Source of the DNA: Nostoc sp. NOS(2021)
GTDB taxonomy: Bacteria; Cyanobacteriota; Cyanobacteriia; Cyanobacteriales; Nostocaceae
Assembly: GCF_017115025.1 (NCBI RefSeq)
Contig: NZ_JABXKM010000127.1
Span: 1 to 34,277 of the forward strand
Reading direction: 5' to 3'
Length of the DNA: 34,277 nucleotides
The position numbers and the translations under genes were made by a program. Below, in pieces: positions 18,883-26,866 of this stretch (the first letter of the stretch is position 1; each line of letters starts with the position of its first letter). The notes under the pieces are model-generated. The model ran no database searches, was not told where the DNA came from, and saw only the letters and a program-made list of their open reading frames with translations.

Positions 18883-19062
18883 TTAGTTGCCATTCCAGCC
18901 ATCTACAATGCCTGTTTTGATGTCGGTCCAACTTTCATTAAGTATTTCCCATGCCTCTTTTACCCAGCCCAGGTCGCCGCCTTGGATGAGTTCGAGTTCA
19001 TTAGCGGTCAGATCAGAGAGAAAGTTATCAGCATTCAGATCGGAAATTGTGATTGTACTCAT
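18883..19062 (-). CDS. double-glycine-leader peptide (bacteriocin-like), first gene
   Basis: 59 residues, too short for many gene finders. GAGGA lies 10 nt before the ATG at 19062. The leader starts MSTITISDLNADNFLSDLTA and ends NELELIQGG, with the hydrophobic positions at -4, -7 and -12 from the cleavage point expected of double-glycine leaders. The mature part is about 30 residues: DLGWVKEAWEILNE, a middle SWTDIKTG and the end VDGWNGN. It has four tryptophans and no Cys, and could form an amphipathic helix. It is followed by the second peptide gene after 56 bp, then a terminator, so the pair is probably one transcript. Family resemblance is to class II bacteriocin-like precursors of cyanobacteria; activity is unknown. 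Confidence 0.78.
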   Translation of the reverse strand: MSTITISDLNADNFLSDLTANELELIQGGDLGWVKEAWEILNESWTDIKTGIVDGWNGN

Positions 19063-19944
19063 TTGGGGTTTTTCCTCAAGGTTTACATTTCAGTACCAAA
19101 TACAGGTGCTAAAATCGGGTTGGTTAACCGATTTACCGTCGCAAGAAGTACGGCTTTTAGCAGGGGCAAGTCGTCATCATATGACCCTGTTAAGTCTTGT
19201 AGCAGAACAATATCAGATACTGGAGCTATAGTTTATACCACTGACTATTTAAATTAATGGGTTGTATTGCAAAGTGCAGATGCATCATTTCACCTTGATA
19301 TTAGCAGGGTTAATTGATTTCAGATAGTACCATTACTGAAGTTGACTTTTCTTGTTAAGTCTCTAAATAAAACTTTTATGTCCCTAAAAAATACAAAATT
19401 TTATTAGGACGCATCTATTACTTAATCAAGCTGCAAGCTCTCGCACTAATTCAAATAGAATATTTCAGGCAATTTCAATAAATCGCAAACTTTCTCATAC
19501 CTCCGGAAAAATCATAGTTTCAGCCCACGTCAATCAGGAGCCTAACAGAGTTTGTTAAGAGCGATCGCCCCAAGCGCAGCTAGCGCTACCAACCGAAACA
19601 CTGATTAAAACGTACCTTTGCCAGCTCAAGGTGTTTTACTTAAATGCCGATATAGCAAGACTTATAAAAAACTTTGTGATCTACTGAATTTTAACTATTA
19701 ACTAAATTATTTATGTCCCAAAATATTCCTAACTGACATTTGGTTGTCTGCATCCATCCAACCTCTAAAGAGCCAATCAAGTCAGCAATTCTAAATTCAA
19801 AATCTGATAGCATTTAGCATCTGAAAATTCAAAGAGGAAAAGTTGCACCAAGAGAGCGATACAAGCGCTATGTGAAACTCAATGAAGAAAGCTGTCATTC
19901 GCTACAAACTTGTGCAAACCTGTACTAAGCATAAGGAGATTGCG
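19063..19944. other. intergenic region, no gene seen
   Basis: 882 bp between the peptide genes (-) and the SDR gene (+). It is AT-rich, with a HIP1 site near 19561 followed by the imperfect palindrome AGCGCAGCTAGCGCT, and a 7-bp inverted repeat AAATCGG/CCGATTT near 19111. The peptide-pair promoter should lie in 19063-19250. I see no convincing coding frame. Confidence 0.6.
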
Positions 19945-20649
19945 ATGACTCAGAAAACGTGGCTAATTACAGGTGCCTCGCACGGTTTTGGAGCGGAGAT
20001 CGCAAAGGCAGTTCTGGCGGCGGGTGACACCCTGATTGCGACTGCAGGCAATCAAGCCGCTCTGCAACACTTCGGGTCAGGCAAGGATGTACTGGCCCTG
20101 AGCATGGATGTGACGGACGAGGCTCAGGTGAAGGCAGGGGTTGCAGCAGGGCTAGAGAGATTTGGACGGATCGATGTGCTCGTCAACAATGCCGGATTCG
20201 GTCTGCTGGGAGCGATGGAAGAATGCAGTGCCGAAGAGGTTGAGAGCGTTTATCGAACCAACGTCTTCGGGCTGCTGAATGTCACGCGATCTGTGTTACC
20301 CAACATGCGTCAGCACCGCTCTGGCCCTATCATTAATCTCTCTTCGATCGGCGGCTATCGATCCTCTCCTGCCTGGGGAATTTACTGCTCGACCAAATTT
20401 GCAGTCGAAGGCATTACTGAAGCTCTTCATGGCAAGTTGGCACCCTTGGGGATTCACGCAACGCTCGTTGAGCCAGGATACTTCCGCACCGACTTTTTAG
20501 ATAGCAGTTCGCTTCGCCAGACCGTAGTGCAAATCTCTGATTATATCCAGACCCTCGGCAAAACACGCGATGTTGCCGCAGGACGTAATCATCAGCAACA
20601 GGGAGACCCGGTTAAGCTCGCCCAAGCCATCCTAATTCATAATTCCTAA
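19945..20649 (+). CDS. short-chain dehydrogenase/reductase, C-terminally short
   Basis: A classical SDR, NAD(P)-dependent oxidoreductase. Start chosen at ATG 19945 because AAGGAG lies 6 nt upstream; an upstream in-frame ATG at 19882 lacks this. 234 residues: cofactor motif TGASHGFG at 9-16, NNAG at 81-84, and catalytic S134, Y147 and K151 (YCSTK). The fold ends suddenly after GDPVKLAQAILIHNS. Members of this group normally run about 40 residues longer after the GDPxKxAxAI segment, so the 3' end looks lost by deletion or frameshift. It is visibly more GC-rich than its surroundings, which hints at acquisition from outside. The active site is complete, so it might still fold. Substrate unknown. 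Confidence 0.85.
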   Translation: MTQKTWLITGASHGFGAEIAKAVLAAGDTLIATAGNQAALQHFGSGKDVLALSMDVTDEAQVKAGVAAGLERFGRIDVLVNNAGFGLLGAMEECSAEEVESVYRTNVFGLLNVTRSVLPNMRQHRSGPIINLSSIGGYRSSPAWGIYCSTKFAVEGITEALHGKLAPLGIHATLVEPGYFRTDFLDSSSLRQTVVQISDYIQTLGKTRDVAAGRNHQQQGDPVKLAQAILIHNS

Positions 20650-20654
20650 GTTTA

Positions 20655-20927
20655 TTAAAAACCGACTGATGGCAGCTTGCCTTGTAGCGACTGAAATTTA
20701 GACTGAACACAGTTGGCACAATTGCAACCAAGTTGATCAATAATCGGATTAGATATTTGAATCAACTTTGGTGTTGCCAGATCAGGAATTTGTTGTATAG
20801 ATGCTACCGTCATAATTTGTGTAGCATATACAGATTTCAAGCTGGATGCTTGTGCTGGATTGACTACCAGCAACATGAATGCTAGAAGTGCGGGACAGGC
20901 AAGTAAAATTAGTTTCACTATGTTCAT
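20655..20927 (-). CDS. small secreted protein with C-terminal CxCxxC
   Basis: 90 residues. An N-terminal signal peptide (KLILLACPALLAFMLLVV) ends at NPAQA-S, so it is exported to the periplasm or beyond. The mature part is about 63 residues and ends LGCNCANCVQSKFQSLQGKL, with C68, C70 and C73. These cysteines could bind metal or form disulfides; that is inference. I do not recognise a named family. It is convergent with the SDR gene: the two stop codons are only 5 bp apart, with no terminator between them. Confidence 0.7.
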   Translation of the reverse strand: MNIVKLILLACPALLAFMLLVVNPAQASSLKSVYATQIMTVASIQQIPDLATPKLIQISNPIIDQLGCNCANCVQSKFQSLQGKLPSVGF

Positions 20928-21005
20928 AATTCACACAAATATACCTTTGCTGATACAGCATACCCAACAAATTGCCGAGGTTCAACTTTAATTAGTGAGT
21001 ATTGC

Positions 21006-22067
21006 TTAACTACGCCCGAATCCTTGACCCCGCAAAACCTTTGACCATACAAGTAATTCGCCCTGATCACCGCCAGCGGCCAGTAACTTGCCTTGGGGAT
21101 GCCAAGCTAGGGTGGAAAAGCCTCCTGAGACACCTGTGATAATTTGGGATACTTCCTTGGCTTGGTTCCACAAACATAACCAGCCGTCAGCAGCAGCAGA
21201 GGCGAGAAGGAAGGTTTTGGGTGCAAAGGCGATCGCATTGATCACACCCACATGATTAGTTAATACTCGCGCCTCCCAACCTAAAGAATCATCCTCTAGC
21301 TTTTCCCACACCACAATACCTTCAACGCTAGAAGATGCCAGTATTGGCGCACCAACTTTCGTGGTAGCTTCTGACCATGCCAATTGGCGAATTTTACCAG
21401 GAAAGCCACGCATCACCCAAGGGTCAGGGTTGTTCCATTCTAAAACGGTGACACTCCGATCCATGTTGCCAGAAGCCAGGAATTTGCCATCGGGCGACCA
21501 AGCCATAGCTAAACTGACAGTAGTCATATCTAAGATATATGGGTCTTCATCCCAGTTTTGACTATGCCAAATCTTGACTCCTTTATAACCACTAATGGCT
21601 AAGTATTGTCCGTCAATGCGCCAATCTATACCCAATACTGAAGAGTTGTCGAAATTCAGCGTCACGACAATTTCATGAGTATCTGCATCCCAGACTTGGA
21701 CATAACGCCCCAAACTAAAAGCCAGTTGGTTACTAGTATAATTCCAAGCCAGCTTGTCAACCCATGCGGGGGCATTTGACAACGTGGCGATTAATTCAGT
21801 ATCGCGCCAAATTTTCACCTGTCCATCTTGTCCACCAACGGCTAAAAATTTTCTATCTGGGGAAAAGGCCAGACAGTCTACTGATTTACCGTTACCAGTT
21901 TGTAAGGTTGTGAGTTCGCCATCATTCCACAAAACTACTTCCCCGGCGGCGGAAGTTGCTGCTAAAGTTTTACCTTGTGGCGACCAAGCGATCGCAGTTA
22001 CATAATCTGAAAGTGTCCCCGAATAGTGTTGTTCAAATTCCTTAGATTTGCTGGTTGTGGAGTTCAT
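21006..22067 (-). CDS. WD40 repeat protein
   Basis: 353 residues from the ATG at 22067 (MNSTTSKSKEFEQHYSG). An earlier ATG at 22178 would add 37 residues made only of translated intergenic repeat, so I reject it. The whole protein is about seven WD40 blades, recognised by units such as AIAWSPQGKTLAATSAAGEV with VVLWN, AFSPDRKFLAVGGQDGQVKI and AWHPQGKLLAAGGDQGELLV. It should fold as one soluble beta-propeller used for protein binding, with no catalytic domain. It lies downstream of the COG0523 GTPase on the same strand and is probably co-transcribed, suggesting a scaffold or partner in metal delivery; that role is inferred from context only. Confidence 0.9.
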   Translation of the reverse strand: MNSTTSKSKEFEQHYSGTLSDYVTAIAWSPQGKTLAATSAAGEVVLWNDGELTTLQTGNGKSVDCLAFSPDRKFLAVGGQDGQVKIWRDTELIATLSNAPAWVDKLAWNYTSNQLAFSLGRYVQVWDADTHEIVVTLNFDNSSVLGIDWRIDGQYLAISGYKGVKIWHSQNWDEDPYILDMTTVSLAMAWSPDGKFLASGNMDRSVTVLEWNNPDPWVMRGFPGKIRQLAWSEATTKVGAPILASSSVEGIVVWEKLEDDSLGWEARVLTNHVGVINAIAFAPKTFLLASAAADGWLCLWNQAKEVSQIITGVSGGFSTLAWHPQGKLLAAGGDQGELLVWSKVLRGQGFGRS

Positions 22068-22185
22068 AGTTATTGGGTACTGGGTACTGGGAACTAAAGA
22101 CTGGGGACTGGGGACTGGGGACTGGGAACTAGAGACTGAATTCTTCCCAATCCCCAATACCCAATACCCAGTCCCCAATTCCCTT
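22068..22185. repeat. heptameric tandem repeats (GGGGACT) forming an inverted repeat
   Basis: The gap between GTPase and WD40 genes is almost wholly repeats. GGGGACT heptamers occupy about 22101-22128, flanked by TATTGGGTACTGGGTA on one side and TACCCAATACCCAATA-type repeats on the other. The two flanks are complementary, so the transcript can form a long hairpin between the two genes. Similar GGGGACT repeats occur at 34230-34260. These are the short tandemly repeated repetitive sequences typical of heterocystous cyanobacteria. Confidence 0.8.
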
Positions 22186-23157
22186 TTAAGCTAAACAAGC
22201 GAGAAAATCTTGTTTGAGTTGGGCTGCATCAAGATTGCGACCGATGAAGACTAGTTCGTTTTTGGGAGTTTCGCTTGGTTTCCAGGGGCGATCGGGTTTG
22301 CCATCAAATATCATGTGTACTCCTTGGAATACAAATCGATTATCTTCTCCAGCAATATTTAAAATGCCTTTCATCCGAAAGATATCTGGGCCTTGAGTAC
22401 GCAGTAACTCGGAAATCCAAGCGTTTAATTTTTCTCCATCGACTGCACCCGCTTCTACTAAAGCCACAGAAAAGACAGTTTCATCGTGTACGTGGGCATC
22501 TTCGCCTAAGAAATTTGGATCAATTTCTAATGCGCGGTTTAAATCAAAGGCTTTTACACCTAATAAAGCATCCATTCCTAGTTCAGAATTTTGGGTACGG
22601 TAGATTTTTGCGATCGCATTCATCGCCCGAATCCGTTTTTCTAATTCATCCAACTCTTCTGGCGCTACCAAATCTGTTTTATTAAGTAAAATCACATCGG
22701 CAAAGGCAATCTGTTCTTGGGCTTCGTCGGCATCCCAGTGCTGCCAAATATGCTTGGCATCTACAACTGTCACCACCGCATCTAAAGACAGTTGGTTTTG
22801 CAAATCTTCATCAACAAAAAATGTCTGAATTACTGGTGCAGGATCGGCTAATCCAGTCGTTTCGATTACTAAATGGTCAAATTTATCGCGCCGCTTCATC
22901 AAATTGCCAATGATCCGAATTAAATCGCCGCGCACTGTACAACAGATACAGCCATTGTTCATTTCAAATATTTCTTCATCTGCATCGATAATCAATTGAT
23001 TATCAATACCCACCTCCCCAAATTCATTGACAATCACAGCAACTTTTTTGCCGTGTTCGTAGGTGAGGATGTGATTGAGTAGAGTCGTTTTACCTGCTCC
23101 CAAATAGCCTGTAAGAACAGTAACGGGAACTGAATTGTTGATTACGTCAGCCACCAT
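22186..23157 (-). CDS. COG0523 (CobW/ZNG1-type) GTPase, putative zinc metallochaperone
   Basis: A 323-residue SIMIBI-class P-loop GTPase. Walker A GYLGAGKT at 17-24, the metal-binding CxCC motif C70-I-C72-C73 that defines the family, ETTGLADP from E99, and NKTD at 159-162. A CobW C-terminal domain occupies about 225-322. There is no His-rich loop. Family members deliver zinc or other metals to client proteins, or cobalt in B12 synthesis. With no cobalamin genes nearby and a Zur/Fur-like palindrome 30 bp before the start, a zinc-limitation role is more likely. First gene of a unit with the WD40 protein. Confidence 0.92.
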   Translation of the reverse strand: MVADVINNSVPVTVLTGYLGAGKTTLLNHILTYEHGKKVAVIVNEFGEVGIDNQLIIDADEEIFEMNNGCICCTVRGDLIRIIGNLMKRRDKFDHLVIETTGLADPAPVIQTFFVDEDLQNQLSLDAVVTVVDAKHIWQHWDADEAQEQIAFADVILLNKTDLVAPEELDELEKRIRAMNAIAKIYRTQNSELGMDALLGVKAFDLNRALEIDPNFLGEDAHVHDETVFSVALVEAGAVDGEKLNAWISELLRTQGPDIFRMKGILNIAGEDNRFVFQGVHMIFDGKPDRPWKPSETPKNELVFIGRNLDAAQLKQDFLACLA

Positions 23158-23186
23158 ACTCTAAATTCCCCTTGTCTCACCTTGTG

Positions 23187-23199
23187 GATAATCATTATC
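23187..23199 (-). promoter_or_regulatory. candidate Zur/Fur box
   Basis: GATAAT-C-ATTATC, a perfect 6+1+6 palindrome 30 bp before the COG0523 start codon. It has the core of the TGATAATNATTATCA pattern described for cyanobacterial Zur and also matches the heart of Fur boxes. Given the gene it precedes, Zur is favoured. Its position suits blocking a promoter. Confidence 0.65.
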
Positions 23200-23459
23200 G
23201 CATATCATAAATCTTTTTATATTTTTTTGCTAACTTGCTGTTATTTTGAGTTTCAGTAAAATAATTACATAATTTAATCAATAAACATTTTATTTTTGTG
23301 CATCTGTAATAAGTCATAAATATTCACAAATTGGAGTAGCCTGATAGGAATATTGCATACAAGCAAAACTACTCCTTTGGAGAACTCTTAGAGTAACAAC
23401 AGAAACTTCTACAGACTTATCGAAAGTCGCAGGTAGTGGCTTGACAATGCCACATTCAG
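23200..23459. other. intergenic region, little seen
   Basis: AT-rich upstream half that would hold the COG0523 promoter. A small hairpin GTGGC/GCCAC (23436-23440/23449-23453) lies just past the stop of the membrane protein at 23460 and may end its transcript weakly. No coding frame was seen. Confidence 0.45.
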
Positions 23460-24290
23460 CTATGCTGTTTGTTCTTTGCAATTTCTATAAAAGATAAAAG
23501 CGGCAAAACTGATAAAGGCAATAGCTATAAATATCTGAGAATATGTCCCATTACTGCGGTTACTCAAATTAACTCCAGGGACGATAGTCCAGTAACTATC
23601 GTCAATGGCAACTCCTTGCTTCTCTAACCACGTTCTCACTTCTCCTTCTCCACCCTCAGTCATAAATCCACTCACCGTTACTGTTTCACTTTTTGGAGCT
23701 TTGTGAACATACTCTTCAATATCACCCTTGTCCAATGAAATAATCAAATGAACCGGGGTGTTAGACTGAGAATTCTCTCTCAATGCAATATAGATTCTAG
23801 GTATACTAGTTCCCTTTTGTGTTACTAATGCATTGGGATCTGGATAGCCTGAAATATTGGCATAAAAACTGTGTTCAGCAATTTTGCCGGAACTTAGTTG
23901 AGCGATGCTAATTGTACCGATATCTTTGCCGAATGATTGCGCTAATGTAATATTTAGCATAATAAGCCCAATAATTAAAATAATTATCGGCATGATCGCA
24001 TTTTTTATAAGTTGGTTATTTGTCAAATCATCAATTACATTCCACTTAGCAGAAAATTCTTTATCTGGATTTTGACTTTGAACTCGATTGCGTAAATAAG
24101 TCCCTAACAATATAACTGGAAGATTAAGGATCATTAAACTTACAGGTTGCCACTGCTTACCAAACATACTCATCTGCATTTCTCCCAAAAATTTCACTGG
24201 GCCAGTATAGTGAAAGTCCCAATATATTGTCAGTGCAAGATACGCACAATACGCTAGAGATAAATATTTGAATTTCTGATTGTTACTCAT
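23460..24290 (-). CDS. membrane protein of unknown function
   Basis: 276 residues, family not recognised. Four likely membrane segments: about 7-25, 48-66, 97-116 (AIMPIIILIIGLIMLNITLA) and 251-269 near the C-terminus. Between the third and fourth lies a hydrophilic domain of about 130 residues (ISIAQLSSGKIAEHSFYANI to VAIDDSYWTIVPG). With an even number of segments it lies on the same side as the 26-47 loop. No cysteines or motifs suggest catalysis. It has a single-gene setting with AT-rich flanks. The start at 24290 gives a normal hydrophobic N-terminus. Confidence 0.75.
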   Translation of the reverse strand: MSNNQKFKYLSLAYCAYLALTIYWDFHYTGPVKFLGEMQMSMFGKQWQPVSLMILNLPVILLGTYLRNRVQSQNPDKEFSAKWNVIDDLTNNQLIKNAIMPIIILIIGLIMLNITLAQSFGKDIGTISIAQLSSGKIAEHSFYANISGYPDPNALVTQKGTSIPRIYIALRENSQSNTPVHLIISLDKGDIEEYVHKAPKSETVTVSGFMTEGGEGEVRTWLEKQGVAIDDSYWTIVPGVNLSNRSNGTYSQIFIAIAFISFAAFIFYRNCKEQTA

Positions 24291-24728
24291 TTTTTAAATT
24301 TTGATTGCCCCTCACTTTTTAACCTAATAGAGATTAAACCGAGATCCGTACTCAAACGGAAATAGGGGCAGATATAGCAATGCAATTTGTAACTTTTCAT
24401 ACTCCCTCTTACCTCTCAACGAGAAATCAAGGGTTTCGACCATTTTGCAGGGGGGGAGTGAATAATTACTGCAATTTAGCGATCGCTAATTTCACACCAT
24501 TTACCTTCAGAGATTACATCACCCTTAGCTTTAGTAGCGGCCTGACCACAATCTTAAGGATATGGAGAAGAATTAAATATGACTCATACCGGGTAAGATT
24601 CAAAGCCTCTCTCCTTTTAGGAGAGAGGTTTGGAGAGAGGTCAGAGTATATTGCATACAAACGAGAAGTGCTATCTGATAATAATGATCGCAAACAAGAA
24701 AATTATACTTTGATGGAAAAGTGAGGAT
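24291..24728. other. intergenic region with dispersed palindrome
   Basis: No convincing gene. The plus-strand frame 24380-24724 has no recognisable protein features and runs through a repeat. The perfect inverted repeat CCTCTCTCC-TTTTA-GGAGAGAGG lies at 24606-24628, followed by TTTGGAGAGAGGTC. It belongs to the family that also interrupts the kinase pseudogene at 13505. Confidence 0.6.
24606..24628. repeat. palindromic dispersed repeat CCTCTCTCC-TTTTA-GGAGAGAGG
   Basis: 9-bp perfect arms with the same TTTTA loop as the copy at 13505-13523. Identical loops and arms in unrelated places show a dispersed family and not a local hairpin. Confidence 0.8.
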
Positions 24729-25640
24729 TTAATTTTCTGAAGAGAACAGAAAATCTTGAACTGCTTCTAAAACAACTGCTGGATATTCTTCATGCAGTCC
24801 CAGAGAACCAGGAATGACAACGCTTCTCACTCCTGGTAAGGCTACCAAAGCGTTCATTTCTTCTCGTGATTTGGGTGGGCTAGATTCCCCAATTACTACC
24901 ATGAGCGGTACGGTTAAAGACTGCACAAGTTGCAGAAAATCAGATTGTTTGTGTACAGCATCGAGATTACCAGTTACAAAGGCCGCAGATGCAAATCGCG
25001 CTCCTGGTTGTTGAGTTATGTACCACTTATTCTCAATGAAACTGGGTGTAATTTTAGCCGCGTCAGTAAAGACATGACGACGGTACATAAAACTTAAGAA
25101 AGATTGGGTAGTGTTGAGTTTGTAGAGAGCTTGACCAAGTATAGGCGATCGCACCAATTCTCTCACAATGCCAGCTATTTGCTGACTTGCCCCCATTGTC
25201 GGCAAAGGCCCACGCCAAGTAGGAGCTAACAACACAATTCGTGAGAAAGCAGCCTGTTTCACAGCTAATTGTAAAACGTAACTAGCAGCATGACCAGCCG
25301 CGATCGCAGTAATAGGAGTATTAAAAATAGCTTTGACAAAATCTTCCAGAAATTGCTGATATATTTCTGGACGATAATTCAAACTAGGGCGAGAAGATTC
25401 TCCAAATCCAGGCCAGTCTATGGCTACAACTTGAAAATTGGGAGCTAGTAACCTGGCAAGTTCGCCCATTTCCAAACGTGTCGAAACAGTGCTGAAAGCT
25501 GGTAGAAGCAAAAGCGGTGAACCTTTACCGAGGGTTTCATAAACAACGCGCAATTGCTTATTTTCCCAATTCCAGAGATATTCTTGAACTACTCCACCAA
25601 AGCCAATACCAGCAGAGGTAGATAATAAATTTGTTGACAT
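24729..25640 (-). CDS. alpha/beta-hydrolase fold protein without nucleophile serine
   Basis: 303 residues with the fold's landmarks: LLLLPAFSTVSTR (oxyanion region), VVAIDWPGFGESSRP, the nucleophile elbow, LMVVIGESSPP (acid strand, E252) and GLHEEYP with the expected catalytic H283. At the elbow, where GxSxG is expected, the sequence is G116-H-A118-A-S120, so Ala stands in place of the nucleophile. Either S120 or another group acts, or the protein is a non-hydrolytic binder. No signal peptide. It stands alone with no functional context from neighbours. The substrate cannot be inferred. Confidence 0.85.
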   Translation of the reverse strand: MSTNLLSTSAGIGFGGVVQEYLWNWENKQLRVVYETLGKGSPLLLLPAFSTVSTRLEMGELARLLAPNFQVVAIDWPGFGESSRPSLNYRPEIYQQFLEDFVKAIFNTPITAIAAGHAASYVLQLAVKQAAFSRIVLLAPTWRGPLPTMGASQQIAGIVRELVRSPILGQALYKLNTTQSFLSFMYRRHVFTDAAKITPSFIENKWYITQQPGARFASAAFVTGNLDAVHKQSDFLQLVQSLTVPLMVVIGESSPPKSREEMNALVALPGVRSVVIPGSLGLHEEYPAVVLEAVQDFLFSSEN

Positions 25641-25703
25641 GAGACTAAATTTATTATTAAGAGTGAGAATTAAGAGTAAAGCAGAGCTATTTCATTTTCA
25701 TCT

Positions 25704-25831
25704 AGTCCGCCTCAGAATGAATTCTGAGTCTAATAGCGAAAGTCGTCTTTAGACGACTGAAAAAAGGTTATAGTCCGTTAAAACTGACTTTAGCTATAAG
25801 AAAAGGAACTTCAGTTCTGGGCGGTTTCTGT
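25704..25831. repeat. multi-hairpin dispersed element
   Basis: About 125 bp with outer arms CCGCC (25707-25711) and GGCGG (25820-25824) enclosing four hairpins: CTCAGAAT/ATTCTGAG (25711-25728), AGTCGTCT/AGACGACT (25741-25758), AGTCCGTT with AACTGACT (25772-25789, one mismatch) and GAACT/AGTTC (25806-25817). The layout is cloverleaf-like. It fills most of the gap between the hydrolase and sufE genes. No gene is inside. Confidence 0.7.
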
Positions 25832-25880
25832 CTAGAACGAAATAGCACTGAAGACACGATTCATTGCGTCTGTCATTTGC

Positions 25881-26321
25881 TTAATTAGGCAAATCTAACT
25901 TACATTCCAATGCTTTTTTTTGCATGGTTTTAAAAATATTGTAAAACCCATTAGCGCGGGAAGGTGTGAGACTAACGTTTAAACCTGTAGCTTGAATAAA
26001 ATCTGGAGTAAGTTGGACAATCTCAGTTGGCGTTAGTCCATCCAATCCTTCAACCAGAAGCCCGACTAATCCTTTGGTTAACTGGGAATCGGAATCGCCC
26101 TGATATACAACCTTACCGTCATCCAAGGCTGCGGTGATATAAACTTGAGACACGCAACCAGGAACTTTATTTTCGGGTAATTTATCAGCTTCTGGGAACT
26201 CATTGAGCTTCTGAGCATACCAGATTAGCTGTTCATAGCGTCGCTTCGGTTCGGAAGCGCGTTGAAAGCGCTGGACAATTTTAGCGAGCGCAGGTGGCAA
26301 AGAATCTAGAGTTGAGGACAT
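25881..26321 (-). CDS. sufE: SufE, cysteine desulfurase sulfur acceptor
   Basis: 146 residues, normal for SufE. It takes persulfide sulfur from SufS onto its own cysteine and passes it to the SufBCD scaffold for Fe-S assembly. The acceptor Cys is C56 in the signature VPGCVSQVY. The conserved PxPKRRYEQLIWYAQ-like start (here SEPKRRYEQLIWYAQKL) and the C-terminal SLTPSRANGFYNIF also match. No other suf genes are close, so it is a stand-alone gene. Confidence 0.95.
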   Translation of the reverse strand: MSSTLDSLPPALAKIVQRFQRASEPKRRYEQLIWYAQKLNEFPEADKLPENKVPGCVSQVYITAALDDGKVVYQGDSDSQLTKGLVGLLVEGLDGLTPTEIVQLTPDFIQATGLNVSLTPSRANGFYNIFKTMQKKALECKLDLPN

Positions 26322-26866
26322 AACAGAAGCTGCAAATGATCGGTATCACTTTGAGTTTAAATTATCTTTAGAGCGATGCCTACGGCGGGCTGCGCCTACG
26401 CGCCGACCGTTCACCAAGGCATATCTTGACTATAACTTGTCAAATCCAGATAATTACTGCGATCGCATTCATCTGAGTCAGGTTTTTTAATGCCTGTAAT
26501 CACAAAAATTTAATTTTTTTATAAGCAAGCTTTAACTGGAACCCCATAGATGCTACTATTGTATTTATCTATACTTTATACTATTACGTAACTATGGTGT
26601 ATGCTTAAAATTTATGTGTCGTTTGATTTGACTTGAATCCAGATTTTCTGAAGGTTGGGCTGTTTGCACGTTCCTAACTCCCAACTCTCAGGTACAACTC
26701 AGTAGTGACTAGTGGCGATGCGATGCCTAGTTTGGGCTGCGCCTACGCACTTACAAAATTAGCTGCAAGTAGATTTTAACTAAGCAGCTAGATAATAATC
26801 GACAATTAAAAATTAAAAATCAAAAAAAATTCTGATTTTTAATTTTTAATTTCTCTCCCTTACGGA
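26322..26866. other. intergenic region with three repeat types
   Basis: No gene seen. It holds a dispersed repeat at 26373-26402 (GCGATGCCTACGGCGG then GCTGCGCCTACGCG), a diverged relative at 26720-26748 (GCGATGCCTAG then GGGCTGCGCCTACGC), and the long AT-rich hairpin 26804-26851. Confidence 0.65.
26804..26851 (-). terminator. long AT-rich hairpin after the RRM gene
   Basis: A perfect 19-bp inverted repeat with a 10-nt loop; the arms begin AATTAAAAATTAAAAATCA. It lies 15 bp beyond the RRM gene stop codon. Stems this AT-rich terminate poorly alone, but it may protect the 3' end of the mRNA. It is built from the TTTTTAATT-type dispersed repeat. Confidence 0.55.

Noticed and set aside
18887..19257. 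Overlapping plus-strand frames over the peptide genes
   Set aside because: They are antisense to the double-glycine peptide genes, which have ribosome sites, leaders and a terminator in the right orientation.
22068..22178. N-terminal 37-residue extension of the WD40 protein
   Set aside because: It translates only tandem repeat DNA; the ATG at 22067 starts the real protein.
24380..24724. Plus-strand 114-codon frame
   Set aside because: It crosses a dispersed palindrome, has no recognisable fold or ribosome site, and its composition is that of spacer DNA.
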